Below the pieces are notes generated by a model. That model did no database searches, had not been told where the DNA came from, and worked only from the letters and a program-made list of their open reading frames with translations. This document shows positions 27,768 to 36,909 of a DNA stretch of 64,000 nt, piece after piece. Position numbers and translations under genes: made by a program. The number at the start of each line of letters is the position of its first letter. The stretch's first letter is position 1. This stretch comes from Pelagihabitans pacificus (lineage in GTDB: Bacteria > Bacteroidota > Bacteroidia > Flavobacteriales > Flavobacteriaceae), in the NCBI RefSeq assembly GCF_009371985.2, contig NZ_VIKU02000002.1, positions 124,001-188,000 of the forward strand. The letters run 5' to 3'.

Positions 27768-29531
27768 CTATTTCCCGACTACACGGAAAATCCACGTTTT
27801 GCCAGTGTAACGACCTCCGAACTGACTGTCCCTTGCCCTTCGCGCCTCACCGATGCTATCGTATCTTTCCAAATAGACGTAATTGTAATTGTTAAGGCTC
27901 CGAAGGAACGACTGTGGCTGCAATCCTTGATTCGATAAGTCTCGCATGAACGCCTCGAAATATTTCTTGGTGCCGAAAACATTAGCAATGAGATAGAATC
28001 CAGGTTCTAGTCCGTCTTCGGTAGTCACCTCCTCATACTTCTCGCCCTTCCGGGGCGTTACCGTGTCCTTTTGTGTCTCGGCCGCCTTTTGTTCCGTCTC
28101 AGCTAGTTTCTTTGCGGCTTCGGCTGCTGCCTGCACAGTTGAATCCTGTATTCTTTGTTGTTCAATCGCAAGCTTTTCCCGAGTCTTTGCCCTTTCAATA
28201 GAGTCCAGCCTGTTCCTTTGCAGCTCGGCCAGCGCTTTTCTTCTTTCTTCCTCTGCTGCCAATGCGTCGATTGAATCCTGCATCCGCTGTTTCTTCAAAG
28301 CTGCCGCTTTTTGTTCTTCCTCAAGGGCTTTCTCTTGTTGTTTACGCAGCTTTTCGGCCTCTATCTTCTCTTGCTCCAGTGCTTCGGCTTTTTCTTTCTC
28401 CAATCGTTCTTTTTTCAAGACTTCCTCTTGCTGCCTACGCAATTTTTCGGCTTCTATCTTCTCTTTCTCGAGAGCTTCGGCCGCTGCTTTTTCCCGCTCT
28501 AGTCGTTCTCTTTCCAGGGCTTTTTCTTCCTTTGCAATCTTTTCCTCAGGTTCCTCGGCTTCTTCCGTTTCTTTCTCCTCCACAGGTACCTCCACGATGG
28601 CCTCTTCCTTCTTGATTAGCGGTTCAGAATCGGACTTCGGTTTAAAATAATAGGCTGCGAATACCTCAAAGGTCGCATCCCTGCCGTCTAATTCAGCGTC
28701 AGTTGCAAATTCTACCAAGGCCCCGACCGATATTTTCTTCAAAAATCGCCCTCCGGCTCCTACTGAAATTCCATAAAAATCGTTGTATCCCACCTGACCC
28801 CAATACTTTTCGGTCGTATAGAGCGCGTTCAACCCGAATTGATTGTCCTGGTTGGGAATCGTCTTATAGTAAAGAGCCGGTCTTAGCGCGGAAGAAGGGT
28901 CCTGCCCCAACTGAAAATCGTACGAAGCCGATGTTAAAAAGATTCGGTCGGAGGGTCCCGTATTCCGCTCACTGGTCGCAAAATTAAAATCAAAAAGGTT
29001 CTCCGATGCCAGACCAATGTTTAGCTTGTTCCATTGCACAAAGATGCCAGGTGCCATCTGCAAAACAAAACCGTCCGCACTATCATTAATCGGTAACTGA
29101 ATTTGCGGGTCGATAACAAACCGGTCATCCGCCAAATCTTGGTTAAAGCCAAAAAAGTTCATCCCGGCGCCAAAGCTTATCTTGGGATTGAATTCATATA
29201 CAAAGGCATAATTCAAAATGCCACCGGTATTGACATAAACTCCCGTATTATGTTGATAAAAACCAGCACCAAATGCCGATTTGGCCTTTATTTTTCCAGT
29301 ATAATTCAGAAAAATGGTAGTGGGATCTCCATCCACTTGTTGCCATTGCCACCTTGTCCACAAAGCAATAGACGGGGGACTGTTTCGCAACATTGAAAAA
29401 GCAGGATTAAACAGACTGGAATTATACTCTGTAAGATTATGCTGACGAAGGTCTGCCGGAACCGTAACCTCCTGAGCGGCAGACCTAAACAGCAACAACG
29501 ATAACAGAAAAAATACCCATGGTTTAGTCAT
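27768..29531 (-). CDS. PorP/SprF family outer-membrane protein fused to coiled coil and SPOR-like domain
   Basis: The start is placed at 29531, giving the signal peptide MTKPWVFFLLSLLLFRSAAQ. Residues about 25-310 are a PorP/SprF beta-barrel (type IX secretion and gliding family), recognisable from LFNPAF near the N-terminus and the ISVGAGGRFLKKISVGALVEF strands. A Pro/Glu stretch and a ~180-residue highly charged helix with a 31-residue repeat follow. The last ~80 residues (GFYLIANVFGTKKYFEAFMRDL...) form a SPOR-like domain. PorP/SprF genes usually adjoin giant adhesin genes, but none is present here. I infer an outer-membrane anchor that reaches into the periplasm toward peptidoglycan. Confidence 0.9.
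   Translation of the reverse strand: MTKPWVFFLLSLLLFRSAAQEVTVPADLRQHNLTEYNSSLFNPAFSMLRNSPPSIALWTRWQWQQVDGDPTTIFLNYTGKIKAKSAFGAGFYQHNTGVYVNTGGILNYAFVYEFNPKISFGAGMNFFGFNQDLADDRFVIDPQIQLPINDSADGFVLQMAPGIFVQWNKLNIGLASENLFDFNFATSERNTGPSDRIFLTSASYDFQLGQDPSSALRPALYYKTIPNQDNQFGLNALYTTEKYWGQVGYNDFYGISVGAGGRFLKKISVGALVEFATDAELDGRDATFEVFAAYYFKPKSDSEPLIKKEEAIVEVPVEEKETEEAEEPEEKIAKEEKALERERLEREKAAAEALEKEKIEAEKLRRQQEEVLKKERLEKEKAEALEQEKIEAEKLRKQQEKALEEEQKAAALKKQRMQDSIDALAAEEERRKALAELQRNRLDSIERAKTREKLAIEQQRIQDSTVQAAAEAAKKLAETEQKAAETQKDTVTPRKGEKYEEVTTEDGLEPGFYLIANVFGTKKYFEAFMRDLSNQGLQPQSFLRSLNNYNYVYLERYDSIGEARRARDSQFGGRYTGKTWIFRVVGK
28320..28505 (-). repeat. In-gene 93-bp tandem repeat (31-residue coiled-coil unit)
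   Basis: Two copies of the segment starting EKIEAEKLRRQQEE / EKIEAEKLRKQQEK lie 93 bp apart (anchors at 28351 and 28444 on the plus strand). The repeat preserves frame and heptad character, so expansion or contraction would change helix length without a frameshift. Confidence 0.75.
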
Positions 29532-29694
29532 ATGCAAAAAAACAAAAAACAATAGGCATCACATACTATTTTCGACTTATTTTAGTTAGATAAGAAGAAA
29601 AGTTTTCAACAATGATGAAAGCCTTTTATTAGAAGAGCTGCCTATAAGGTTTTGGGAGCGAGAAAAAGAATTGATACCATACTGACCATTAACT

Positions 29695-30267
29695 ATGAAC
29701 CTTTCAATAATGAAACAGACTCAGCTATTTGTTTTATCGCTCCTGTTAATTGTAATTGCCTCTTGTAAGGAAGACAGGAAAGTCGAGGATGTCCAAGCAA
29801 CGATTGAAACCGGCACTTCCACTTTCTATCTTATTCGCCATGCGGAGAAAGACCGATCGGATGACCAAGACCCCGACCCCGAACTCACACAAAGAGGTCT
29901 TGGGAGAGCCATGCACTGGGCGGAAATTCTGAAGGATACGGAGTTGGATGCCATTTATAGCACCGATTACCAAAGGACTTCGATGACTGCGGCTCCGACC
30001 TCGGTGAAGCAGAATATCGACGTACAATACTACGATCCACAGACTATGGACATAGATCAGTTCAAGTCCGATAACCTGAACAAAAATGTATTGGTAGTCG
30101 GCCATAGCAATACGACACCCAGTTTTGCCAACCTTTTGTTGGGCGAAGACAAATACTACCAGATGGACGATACTGACAATGGCAGCCTTTATATCGTACA
30201 GATTGTGAATGGTGAGGCCACTTCGCAAAAACTATATTTCAACTGCAACTGCCCCAAACGCGAGTAA
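29695..30267 (+). CDS. Histidine-phosphatase (phosphoglycerate mutase-like) lipoprotein
   Basis: The protein is 190 residues from 29695, or 185 from the in-frame ATG at 29710. It has a lipoprotein signal with lipobox IASC. The histidine phosphatase motif is intact: the nucleophile is in LIRHAEKD, and the second catalytic His is in LVVGHSNTTP. YSTDYQRTSMTA supplies the phosphate pocket Arg. Members are periplasmic phosphatases, and the substrate is not predictable. It is monocistronic and upstream of smpB on the same strand. Confidence 0.9.
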   Translation: MNLSIMKQTQLFVLSLLLIVIASCKEDRKVEDVQATIETGTSTFYLIRHAEKDRSDDQDPDPELTQRGLGRAMHWAEILKDTELDAIYSTDYQRTSMTAAPTSVKQNIDVQYYDPQTMDIDQFKSDNLNKNVLVVGHSNTTPSFANLLLGEDKYYQMDDTDNGSLYIVQIVNGEATSQKLYFNCNCPKRE

Positions 30268-30312
30268 ACATGCGCTAATATGTCGCCGACCTTTATTCGC
30301 AACAGATATTGG

Positions 30313-30345
30313 TTGACATGTTTTCGATAATTGTGCCTATTTTTG
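30313..30345 (+). promoter_or_regulatory. Promoter of smpB
   Basis: TTG (30313-30315), a 22-base spacer and a perfect TATTTTTG (30338-30345). The smpB ATG (30352) follows after only six bases, so the mRNA may be leaderless. Confidence 0.6.
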
Positions 30346-30351
30346 CAGGCA

Positions 30352-30813
30352 ATGCAGCGAAACATCAACATTAAAAACAAGAAGGCGCGATTCGAGTATG
30401 AGCTGTTAGATCAATTTACAGCTGGTCTGGTATTGTCAGGTACCGAAATCAAATCGATTCGGTTAGGAAAAGCTTCTATTACCGAAAGCTTCTGTGAGTT
30501 TAATGACAAAGGGGAGCTGTTTGTGATCAACATGCAAATAGATGAATATATGCATGGTTCCCACTACAATCACAGGCCTAAGGCCGAGCGTAAGCTGTTA
30601 TTGAACAAAAGAGAGCTTCAAAAATTACAAAAAGAGGTCAAGACTTCGGGCTTGACCATCGTTCCGCTTCAGCTATTCATCAACGACCGCGGACTTGCCA
30701 AGATGAAGATTGCACTAGCAAAAGGCAAGAAACTCTACGATAAAAGGGAAACCATTAAAGATCGCGACAACAAACGCAACCTTGATAGAATAAAAAAGAG
30801 TTTCAACAACTAG
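30352..30813 (+). CDS. smpB: SsrA-binding protein SmpB
   Basis: The 153-residue protein from the ATG at 30352 has normal SmpB length and landmarks: the beta-barrel core ([24 protein letters not shown]), the tmRNA-binding [18 protein letters not shown] region, and the basic C-terminal tail ([20 protein letters not shown]) that enters the empty mRNA channel. An upstream in-frame TTG (30331) is not used because it lies before the promoter box. SmpB delivers tmRNA to stalled ribosomes for trans-translation. The gene converges with pcm. Confidence 0.96.
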   Translation: MQRNINIKNKKARFEYELLDQFTAGLVLSGTEIKSIRLGKASITESFCEFNDKGELFVINMQIDEYMHGSHYNHRPKAERKLLLNKRELQKLQKEVKTSGLTIVPLQLFINDRGLAKMKIALAKGKKLYDKRETIKDRDNKRNLDRIKKSFNN

Positions 30814-30824
30814 GGATATATCCG

Positions 30825-31466
30825 TCAGTTTTTGTCCTCCAACAGGGGTACAAAACGGAATGAGCCAAATTCTTTTTTCTCGAATTCCTTCTCCGATTTC
30901 CTTATAAACAGAGTCATAACCTGTTCGTTGGTCCCCACTGGTATTACCAGCCTACCCCCAATTTTAAGTTGTGCCATCAACGCCTTCGGCACCCGGGGTG
31001 CGCCGGCGGTGACGACGATTCCATCAAAAGGGGCTTCCTCCGGAAGTCCTTTATAACCATCTCCAAAAATGAATTTTTTTGGTCTATAACCCATTTTTTT
31101 AAAGAAGATTGTCGTTTTTTTAAATAACTCGAGCTGCCGCTCAATGGTATACACCTTGGTTTTTAGCCGCAAAAGCACAGCGGTTTGGTAGCCACTTCCG
31201 GTGCCGATTTCCAAGATTTTTTGGTCAGGTTCCAATTGAAGCAGTTCCGTCTGGAAAGCTACGGTGTACGGCTGCGAAATCGTCTGATCGGCCGCAATCG
31301 GAAAAGCCTTGTCCTGATAGGCGTGGCCTTCAAAACTACTGTCCATGAATAGATGCCTGGGGATAGTTCTAATGGCTTCGAGCACCTTTTGGTCGACAAT
31401 GCCTTTCTCGACAAGGATATCGGCCAGTTTGTTGCGCATTCCGCGATGCTTAAGGGTATCTTTCAA
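30825..31466 (-). CDS. pcm: Protein-L-isoaspartate O-methyltransferase
   Basis: The 213-residue SAM-dependent methyltransferase has motif I EIGTGSGYQTA (86-96), and the PCMT-specific ISQPYTVA and FDGIVVTAGAPRVP blocks. It methylates L-isoaspartyl residues in damaged proteins so that they can revert to aspartate. It is cytoplasmic. A perfect -7 box (TAACTTTG) lies 20 bases upstream. It converges with smpB; only 11 bases separate the two stops. Confidence 0.95.
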   Translation of the reverse strand: MKDTLKHRGMRNKLADILVEKGIVDQKVLEAIRTIPRHLFMDSSFEGHAYQDKAFPIAADQTISQPYTVAFQTELLQLEPDQKILEIGTGSGYQTAVLLRLKTKVYTIERQLELFKKTTIFFKKMGYRPKKFIFGDGYKGLPEEAPFDGIVVTAGAPRVPKALMAQLKIGGRLVIPVGTNEQVMTLFIRKSEKEFEKKEFGSFRFVPLLEDKN

Positions 31467-31485
31467 AAGGTTTGGTTTTAATGCA

Positions 31486-31493
31486 CAAAGTTA
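31486..31493 (-). promoter_or_regulatory. -7 box of pcm
   Basis: TAACTTTG on the minus strand matches TAnnTTTG. A TTG complement (31510-31512) lies 16 bases upstream. Confidence 0.5.
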
Positions 31494-31642
31494 GGAAAGT
31501 TAATCAATTCAAGGATAGGAATAGTACGGATGCGGCGGACTTTTAAAAATAGCTTTTGGAAAGTTTTTAGTGGCGTATGCGTTCAAATTAAACAAACTTT
31601 GAAAAGGGAAACCGGGAACTCCTAAAACTCACAAACTATCCT

Positions 31643-31650
31643 TATTTTTG
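31643..31650 (+). promoter_or_regulatory. -7 box TATTTTTG of the oxidoreductase operon
   Basis: A perfect TAnnTTTG, 17 bases before the ATG at 31667. No TTG at the usual -33 distance. Confidence 0.45.
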
Positions 31651-31666
31651 ACATAAATCAAATACT

Positions 31667-32626
31667 ATGTTGAAGGTCGGAGTGCTGGGCGCAGGACATT
31701 TAGGAAAAATACACTTACGCCTGCTCAATGAATCTGAAAAATATGAACTCGTCGGGTTCTACGACCCCGATGCTATAAACGGTCACAAAGTGTCCGCCGA
31801 ATTTGGGTACAGCTACTTCGAAAATATCAATACCCTTATAGATTCAGTGGAAGTAGTCGATATCGTAACCCCCACCCTATCGCATTACGAATGTGCAAAA
31901 AAGGCCATTGAAAAGGGAAAGCACATTTTTATCGAAAAACCGATAACGAACACCTTGGAAGAGGCGGAAGACTTGATTTTATTATCTAGAAAATATGGCG
32001 TGAAAGGGCAGGTGGGGCATGTTGAACGATTTAATCCCGCATTTACCGCTGTAAAGGATAACATTCAAAATCCCATGTTCATCGAGACCCACCGGTTGGC
32101 AGAATTCAATCCAAGAGGTACCGATGTTCCGGTAGTACTCGATTTGATGATTCACGATATAGATGCCATCTTAAGTGTGGTAGCTTCCGAAGTGAAAAGC
32201 ATTACCGCAAGTGGTGTTTCGGTCATCAGTAACTCTCCGGATATTGCAAACGCCCGAATCGAATTTGCAAACGGTTGTGTCGCGAACCTTACCGCAAGTA
32301 GGATTTCCTTAAAAAGCATGCGAAAATCCAGGTTTTTTCAGAAAGACGCTTACATTTCGGTCGACTTTCTCGAAAAAAAGGTCGAAGTGGTCAAAATGAA
32401 AGATGCACCCGAAAAACCCGGCGATTTTGATATGATTCTCCAGAATGCCGAGGGAGTCAAAAAACAAATCTATTTTGAAAATCCAGAGGTATCCGACAAT
32501 AATGCTATCCTAGACGAATTGGAAACTTTTGCAGATGCCATAAACAACAATAGCGTTCCCGTAGTGACGCTCGAACAAGGTACCAATGCCCTTCGGGTCG
32601 CACTTCAAATCATACAATCCTTTTAA
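31667..32626 (+). CDS. Gfo/Idh/MocA family NAD(P)-dependent oxidoreductase
   Basis: The 319-residue protein has the N-terminal Rossmann motif GVLGAGHLGKIH, the family EKP motif (HIFIEKPIT), and a C-terminal alpha/beta substrate domain with DLMIHDIDAIL in place of the typical GG-x-HxxD. The substrate is unknown; many members act on sugars or biliverdin-like compounds. Its gene is followed after one base by the 3-hydroxybutyryl-CoA dehydrogenase start, so the two are almost certainly one transcript. Confidence 0.92.
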   Translation: MLKVGVLGAGHLGKIHLRLLNESEKYELVGFYDPDAINGHKVSAEFGYSYFENINTLIDSVEVVDIVTPTLSHYECAKKAIEKGKHIFIEKPITNTLEEAEDLILLSRKYGVKGQVGHVERFNPAFTAVKDNIQNPMFIETHRLAEFNPRGTDVPVVLDLMIHDIDAILSVVASEVKSITASGVSVISNSPDIANARIEFANGCVANLTASRISLKSMRKSRFFQKDAYISVDFLEKKVEVVKMKDAPEKPGDFDMILQNAEGVKKQIYFENPEVSDNNAILDELETFADAINNNSVPVVTLEQGTNALRVALQIIQSF

Positions 32627-32627
32627 T

Positions 32628-33524
32628 ATGACCCCAATGAAACAGATAGCCGTTATCGGAGCCGGTACCATGGGTAACGGTATTGCCCATGTATTCGCCC
32701 AAAACGGATTTTTGGTGAATCTTATAGATATTGCCGAAGATTCGCTTGATAAGGGTATGGCAACGATATCAAGGAATTTAGATCGGATGTTGCAGAAGGA
32801 GAAGATTAACGTGGCCGATAAATCGAATACACTAAAAAACATTCAAACCTTTACCGATCTCGTCCGAGGTGTTCAGGAAGTTGGGCTGGTAGTAGAAGCG
32901 GCCACTGAAAATAGAACCCTAAAACTGGATATATTTAAACAACTCGATGCCTCTTGTCAAGAAAACTGCATCTTGGCAACCAATACTTCCTCTATTTCGA
33001 TTACCCAAATCGCGGCGGCCACGCAAAGACCCGATAAGGTCATTGGAATGCATTTTATGAACCCCGTCCCGATGATGCGTTTAGTGGAAATTATTCGAGG
33101 TTACAGTACTTCCGATGCTACTACCCAAACTGTTATGCAGCTTTCCAAAACGTTGGGAAAAACACCCACAGAAGTGAACGATTATCCCGGTTTTGTGGCC
33201 AATCGAATCTTAATGCCGATGATCAATGAGGCTATCGAGACCCTCTATACGGGGGTTGGTGGCGTATCGGAAATAGATACCGTTATGAAATTGGGGATGG
33301 CGCATCCTATGGGACCCTTACAATTGGCAGATTTTATCGGGCTCGATGTATGCCTTTCTATACTTAACGTGATGCATGAAGGTTTTAAGAATCCAAAATA
33401 TGCTCCTTGCCCCTTATTGGCGAATATGGTCAGTGCGGGGAAACTTGGTGTGAAATCCGGGGAAGGTTTTTACGATTATTCCGAATCGAGAAAAGCAGAA
33501 AAGGTAGCCGCACGCTTTCGCTAA
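32628..33524 (+). CDS. 3-hydroxybutyryl-CoA dehydrogenase
   Basis: The protein is 298 residues from 32628, or 295 from the ATG at 32637. The N-terminal NAD-binding motif is VIGAGTMGNGIAHVFA. The catalytic His is in GMHFMNPVP, and the conserved NTSSISI and GFVANRILMP blocks are present. It interconverts acetoacetyl-CoA and 3-hydroxybutyryl-CoA (Hbd/PaaH type). In this context it may act in fatty acid or amino acid breakdown. Start 32628 is chosen because it lies right after the stop of the oxidoreductase gene (TAA-T-ATG). Confidence 0.94.
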   Translation: MTPMKQIAVIGAGTMGNGIAHVFAQNGFLVNLIDIAEDSLDKGMATISRNLDRMLQKEKINVADKSNTLKNIQTFTDLVRGVQEVGLVVEAATENRTLKLDIFKQLDASCQENCILATNTSSISITQIAAATQRPDKVIGMHFMNPVPMMRLVEIIRGYSTSDATTQTVMQLSKTLGKTPTEVNDYPGFVANRILMPMINEAIETLYTGVGGVSEIDTVMKLGMAHPMGPLQLADFIGLDVCLSILNVMHEGFKNPKYAPCPLLANMVSAGKLGVKSGEGFYDYSESRKAEKVAARFR

Positions 33525-33601
33525 AACATCTTTTAATCAACCCTGGGCGCCACTTTTTGTATTAAAAATGCAATTGCGCCGTTAACCTCTCTATTTACAA
33601 C

Positions 33602-34837
33602 ATGGCCATCATAAAACCATTCCAAGCGATAAGACCTACCACAGACAAGGTGGCCCATGTGGTTTCACGTTCCTATCAAAATTATTCGCGACGGGAACTG
33701 AATGCGGTATTGTCCTATAATCCTTTTTCCTTTTTACACATTATTAACCCCGGATACAAATACCACAAAAATGTTAAGGGGCAAGAACGGTTTCAATTGG
33801 TACACAATCGGTATTTGGAGTTCTTGGAAGATAACGTTCTGACGAAAGACCCCCAGGATAGTTTTTATCTTTATCAGGTCGAAAGTGCACATTTCAACTG
33901 TTCGGGTTTGTTTTGTGCCGCAAGTGTGAACGATTATCGAACTAATGTTATAAAAAAGCATGAGACTACCCTGCAGCGTAGGGAATCGCTTTTCGCCAAG
34001 TACCTGGAAACGGTAAAGTTCAATGCAGAACCTGTTTTGATGACCTATGAAGATAACGAGGAAATTGCCCGAATCCTGGCCAAAGAAAGAGGGCGACCCC
34101 CAGCCTACTATTTCACCACGACCGATAAGGTTACGCACCGCTTGTGGACCCTATCGGACAAAAAAACGATTACCTCGCTTCAATCCGCCTTTGCTAACAT
34201 TGATTCACTTTATATAGCAGACGGACACCATCGAAGTGCCTCGTCCAATCTCTTGGCCGAGAATTCCGAGAGGCACAACCCCTCGCATACGGGAAACGAG
34301 CCTTACAATTTCTTTATGGGGTATCTCATCCCGGATTCCCAAATCCGTATTTTTGAGTTCAATCGTATGGTGAAGGGTCTAAACGGACTTTCCAAAGAGG
34401 AATTTCTGATTAAGCTTGATGCATTGTACCGTATCGAAAACCAAGGCGACATTTTGTACAAACCTACTAAAAAACATCACTTTAGTATGTACTTGGATGG
34501 GGAATTCTATTCGCTCTACCTCCGAAAAAAAGTTTATCAATTCACTGATGCCCTTAGCAAATTGGATACACAGATTTTATACAAAACAGTTTTAGAACCT
34601 ATTTTGGGCATTCACGATCTGCGAAAGGATAAAAGAATACAGTACGGCCATGGCAAACACAATGCGATTAAAATGAAGGATGCCATTGACCGGGGACGTT
34701 TTACCGTCGGCTTTGGTCTGGTTCCCGTTAGCATACAGGAGATTAAAGCAATTGCCGACGCAGGTCTGGTAATGCCGCCAAAGAGTACCTATATTGAACC
34801 CAAACTGAGAAGTGGCCTGGCCATCTACGAATTATAA
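33602..34837 (+). CDS. DUF1015 family protein
   Basis: The 411-residue protein matches DUF1015: the N-terminal FQAIRPTTDKV, the SYNPFSFLHIINPG block, the central LYIADGHHRSASS motif, and the C-terminal GFGLVPVSIQEIKAIADAGLVMPPKSTYIEPKLRSGL ending. Members resemble HPr-kinase/ParB-like folds; the biochemical role is unsettled. In many Bacteroidota the gene sits near serC/serA, but those genes are not present here. The next gene (YggS) starts 18 bases downstream. Confidence 0.92.
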   Translation: MAIIKPFQAIRPTTDKVAHVVSRSYQNYSRRELNAVLSYNPFSFLHIINPGYKYHKNVKGQERFQLVHNRYLEFLEDNVLTKDPQDSFYLYQVESAHFNCSGLFCAASVNDYRTNVIKKHETTLQRRESLFAKYLETVKFNAEPVLMTYEDNEEIARILAKERGRPPAYYFTTTDKVTHRLWTLSDKKTITSLQSAFANIDSLYIADGHHRSASSNLLAENSERHNPSHTGNEPYNFFMGYLIPDSQIRIFEFNRMVKGLNGLSKEEFLIKLDALYRIENQGDILYKPTKKHHFSMYLDGEFYSLYLRKKVYQFTDALSKLDTQILYKTVLEPILGIHDLRKDKRIQYGHGKHNAIKMKDAIDRGRFTVGFGLVPVSIQEIKAIADAGLVMPPKSTYIEPKLRSGLAIYEL

Positions 34838-34855
34838 CTTTTAGGAACGGAACAT

Positions 34856-35509
34856 ATGTCAATAAAGGAGAATTTAGCGAAGGTTAAGGAAACACTTGAT
34901 GAAGGCGTGACCCTGGTTGCCGTATCAAAAACCAAACCAGTAGCCGATTTAATGGAAGCCTATGAAGCAGGGCAACGCGTTTTTGGGGAAAACAAAATCC
35001 AGGAAATGACCCAAAAATGGGAGACGATGCCCAAGGACATTCAATGGCATATGGTCGGTCATGTTCAGCGAAATAAGGTCAAATACATGGCCGAATATGT
35101 TTCTTTGATTCATGGTGCGGACAGTTTAAAGCTATTACGCGAAATCGATAAGCAGGCAAAAAAATACAGCAGGGTTATCCACTGCCTCTTGCAAGTTCAT
35201 ATAGCAGCGGAAGATACCAAGTATGGATTGGATGAAAACGAGCTTCTCGAAATAGTACACTCGGAAGAATTCCGACAAATGAAAAATATTCGCGTTGTCG
35301 GGCTCATGGGCATGGCCACCTTCACAAAAGACGAGGGCCAAATTCGGAAGGAATTCAAATATCTAAAATCGCTTTTTGACCAGACTAAAGGTTCCCTACC
35401 CGGACTAAAAGTTCTTTCGATGGGCATGAGCGGAGATTACCGGATAGCCCTGGAAGAAGGCAGTAACATGGTACGCATAGGAAGTAGTATCTTTGGAGCT
35501 AGGGATTAG
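34856..35509 (+). CDS. YggS/PROSC family pyridoxal phosphate homeostasis protein
   Basis: The 217-residue protein is an alanine-racemase-like TIM barrel with PLP-binding Lys25 in LVAVSKTKPV. The FGENKIQE motif, WHMVGHVQRNK (usually WHFIGxLQxNK) and MGMSGDY-IALEEGSNMVRIGSSIFG at the C-terminus are also present. It regulates PLP and keto-acid balance rather than acting as a classic enzyme. It lies in a tight run with DUF1015 upstream and the exonuclease fusion downstream. Confidence 0.95.
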   Translation: MSIKENLAKVKETLDEGVTLVAVSKTKPVADLMEAYEAGQRVFGENKIQEMTQKWETMPKDIQWHMVGHVQRNKVKYMAEYVSLIHGADSLKLLREIDKQAKKYSRVIHCLLQVHIAAEDTKYGLDENELLEIVHSEEFRQMKNIRVVGLMGMATFTKDEGQIRKEFKYLKSLFDQTKGSLPGLKVLSMGMSGDYRIALEEGSNMVRIGSSIFGARD

Positions 35510-35537
35510 TAAAAAAACAAAGAAAGGAGAGCTGCAG

Positions 35538-36905
35538 ATGTACGCCATAGTCGATATCGAGACAACAGGAGGGAAATATAATGAGGAAGGTATAACAGAA
35601 ATCGCTATCCACAGGTTCGATGGGCACCAGGTAGTCGATCAATTTATAAGTCTGGTCAATCCTGAGAGGGAGATTCAACCTTTTGTTAAGAAGCTCACCG
35701 GCATCAATAACAAAATGCTTCATACCGCACCTAAATTTCATGAAGTAGCCAAACGAATTGTCGAGATCACCCAAGACACCGTCATCGTTGCACATAATGC
35801 GCAATTCGATTATAGAATCCTGCGTACCGAATTTAGACGATTGGGATATAATTACGAACGTAAAACGCTGTGCACCGTAGATCTTTCAAAAAAACTGATT
35901 CCCGAAGCGGAATCGCATAGTCTCGGAAAATTGGTCCGTTCGTTGGGTATTCCCGTCAGCGACCGTCACCGTGCCAACGGGGACGCCCTCGCTACCTTGA
36001 AACTCTTTAAACTGCTTTTAGCCAAGGACACAAAAAAAACCATCATCCAAGATATTATTCGAACCGAAACGACCGGAGAGCTTTCGCAACGACAGCTGGA
36101 TATTGTGGAATCGCTACCTTCCGACACGGGCGTGTACTACATGCATAACAAAGACGGGGACATCATCTTTCTTGGAAAGAGCAATAATATCAAGAAACGC
36201 GTCAATCAGCATTTCACCAAAAATGGCGAACAGGCCAGAAAACTGCAGAAAGAAACGAAAAAAGTGAGCTATGAAAAAACGGGAAGTGAACTGGTGGCCA
36301 TGCTGAAGGAATATGAAGAATTAAAAAGAAACAAACCCCTTTTTGCACAATCGGGCCCAAAGGAATTGTTCTCCCATGCGCTCTACCGTGCCGTCGACCA
36401 GAACGGTTATCTAACCTTGGAAATCGGAAAGGCTGATGCACAAAAAACGCCCGTTCTAACTTTCAAGGGATGGCAATCCGCTGAAAAGTTTCTGCAACGT
36501 ATCGTAGCCGATTTTCAACTGTGTTTAAAACTTACAGGACTATCAGAAGCAAAGTACAACTGTTCTGGCTATGAAAATCAAAAGTGTAATGGCGCCTGTA
36601 TCCGAAAAGAGGATGTAACCGACTACAACGCAAAAGTAACCACCGCCATTCGTCGGTATAGCCTGCAGGGCAAGAATGTGGTATTGGTCGATAAAGGCAG
36701 GGAAATAGGTGAATACAGTGCGCTTCTCATCAAGGAGGGCCGTTTTCGAGGTCTGGGGTTCTACAACCTCAACCATCAAATAAATAATTTGCATATCTTA
36801 GAATCGATAATCACGCCGATGCGGGCCGATGCCAATACCCGACATCTTATCGAAGATTACCTGAGAAAAAGGCGTATTCTTAAAGTTCTTGAACTAGAAG
36901 TATAG
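35538..36905 (+). CDS. DnaQ-like exonuclease fused to UvrC-type GIY-YIG nuclease
   Basis: The start at 35538 is chosen because an AAAGGAG ribosome-binding site precedes it; the protein is 455 residues. Residues 1-165 are a DEDDh 3'-5' exonuclease (Asp6/Glu8 in DIET, Asp91, His144, Asp149). Residues 195-275 are a GIY-YIG nuclease domain as in UvrC/Cho (GVYYMHN...IFLGKSNNIKKRV). Cysteines 329, 342, 350 and 354 have C-x12-C-x7-C-x3-C spacing, close to the Fe-S ligand pattern of UvrC. The fusion probably acts in nucleotide excision-type repair or DNA end processing. Architecture is seen; the role is inferred. Confidence 0.92.
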   Translation: MYAIVDIETTGGKYNEEGITEIAIHRFDGHQVVDQFISLVNPEREIQPFVKKLTGINNKMLHTAPKFHEVAKRIVEITQDTVIVAHNAQFDYRILRTEFRRLGYNYERKTLCTVDLSKKLIPEAESHSLGKLVRSLGIPVSDRHRANGDALATLKLFKLLLAKDTKKTIIQDIIRTETTGELSQRQLDIVESLPSDTGVYYMHNKDGDIIFLGKSNNIKKRVNQHFTKNGEQARKLQKETKKVSYEKTGSELVAMLKEYEELKRNKPLFAQSGPKELFSHALYRAVDQNGYLTLEIGKADAQKTPVLTFKGWQSAEKFLQRIVADFQLCLKLTGLSEAKYNCSGYENQKCNGACIRKEDVTDYNAKVTTAIRRYSLQGKNVVLVDKGREIGEYSALLIKEGRFRGLGFYNLNHQINNLHILESIITPMRADANTRHLIEDYLRKRRILKVLELEV

Positions 36906-36909
36906 AAAA

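Noticed and set aside
28063-28650. 195-codon plus-strand frame opposite the PorP/SprF gene
   Set aside because: It is Ser/Phe/Cys-rich low complexity, as expected from reading the antisense of a Glu/Lys/Ala-rich coiled coil.
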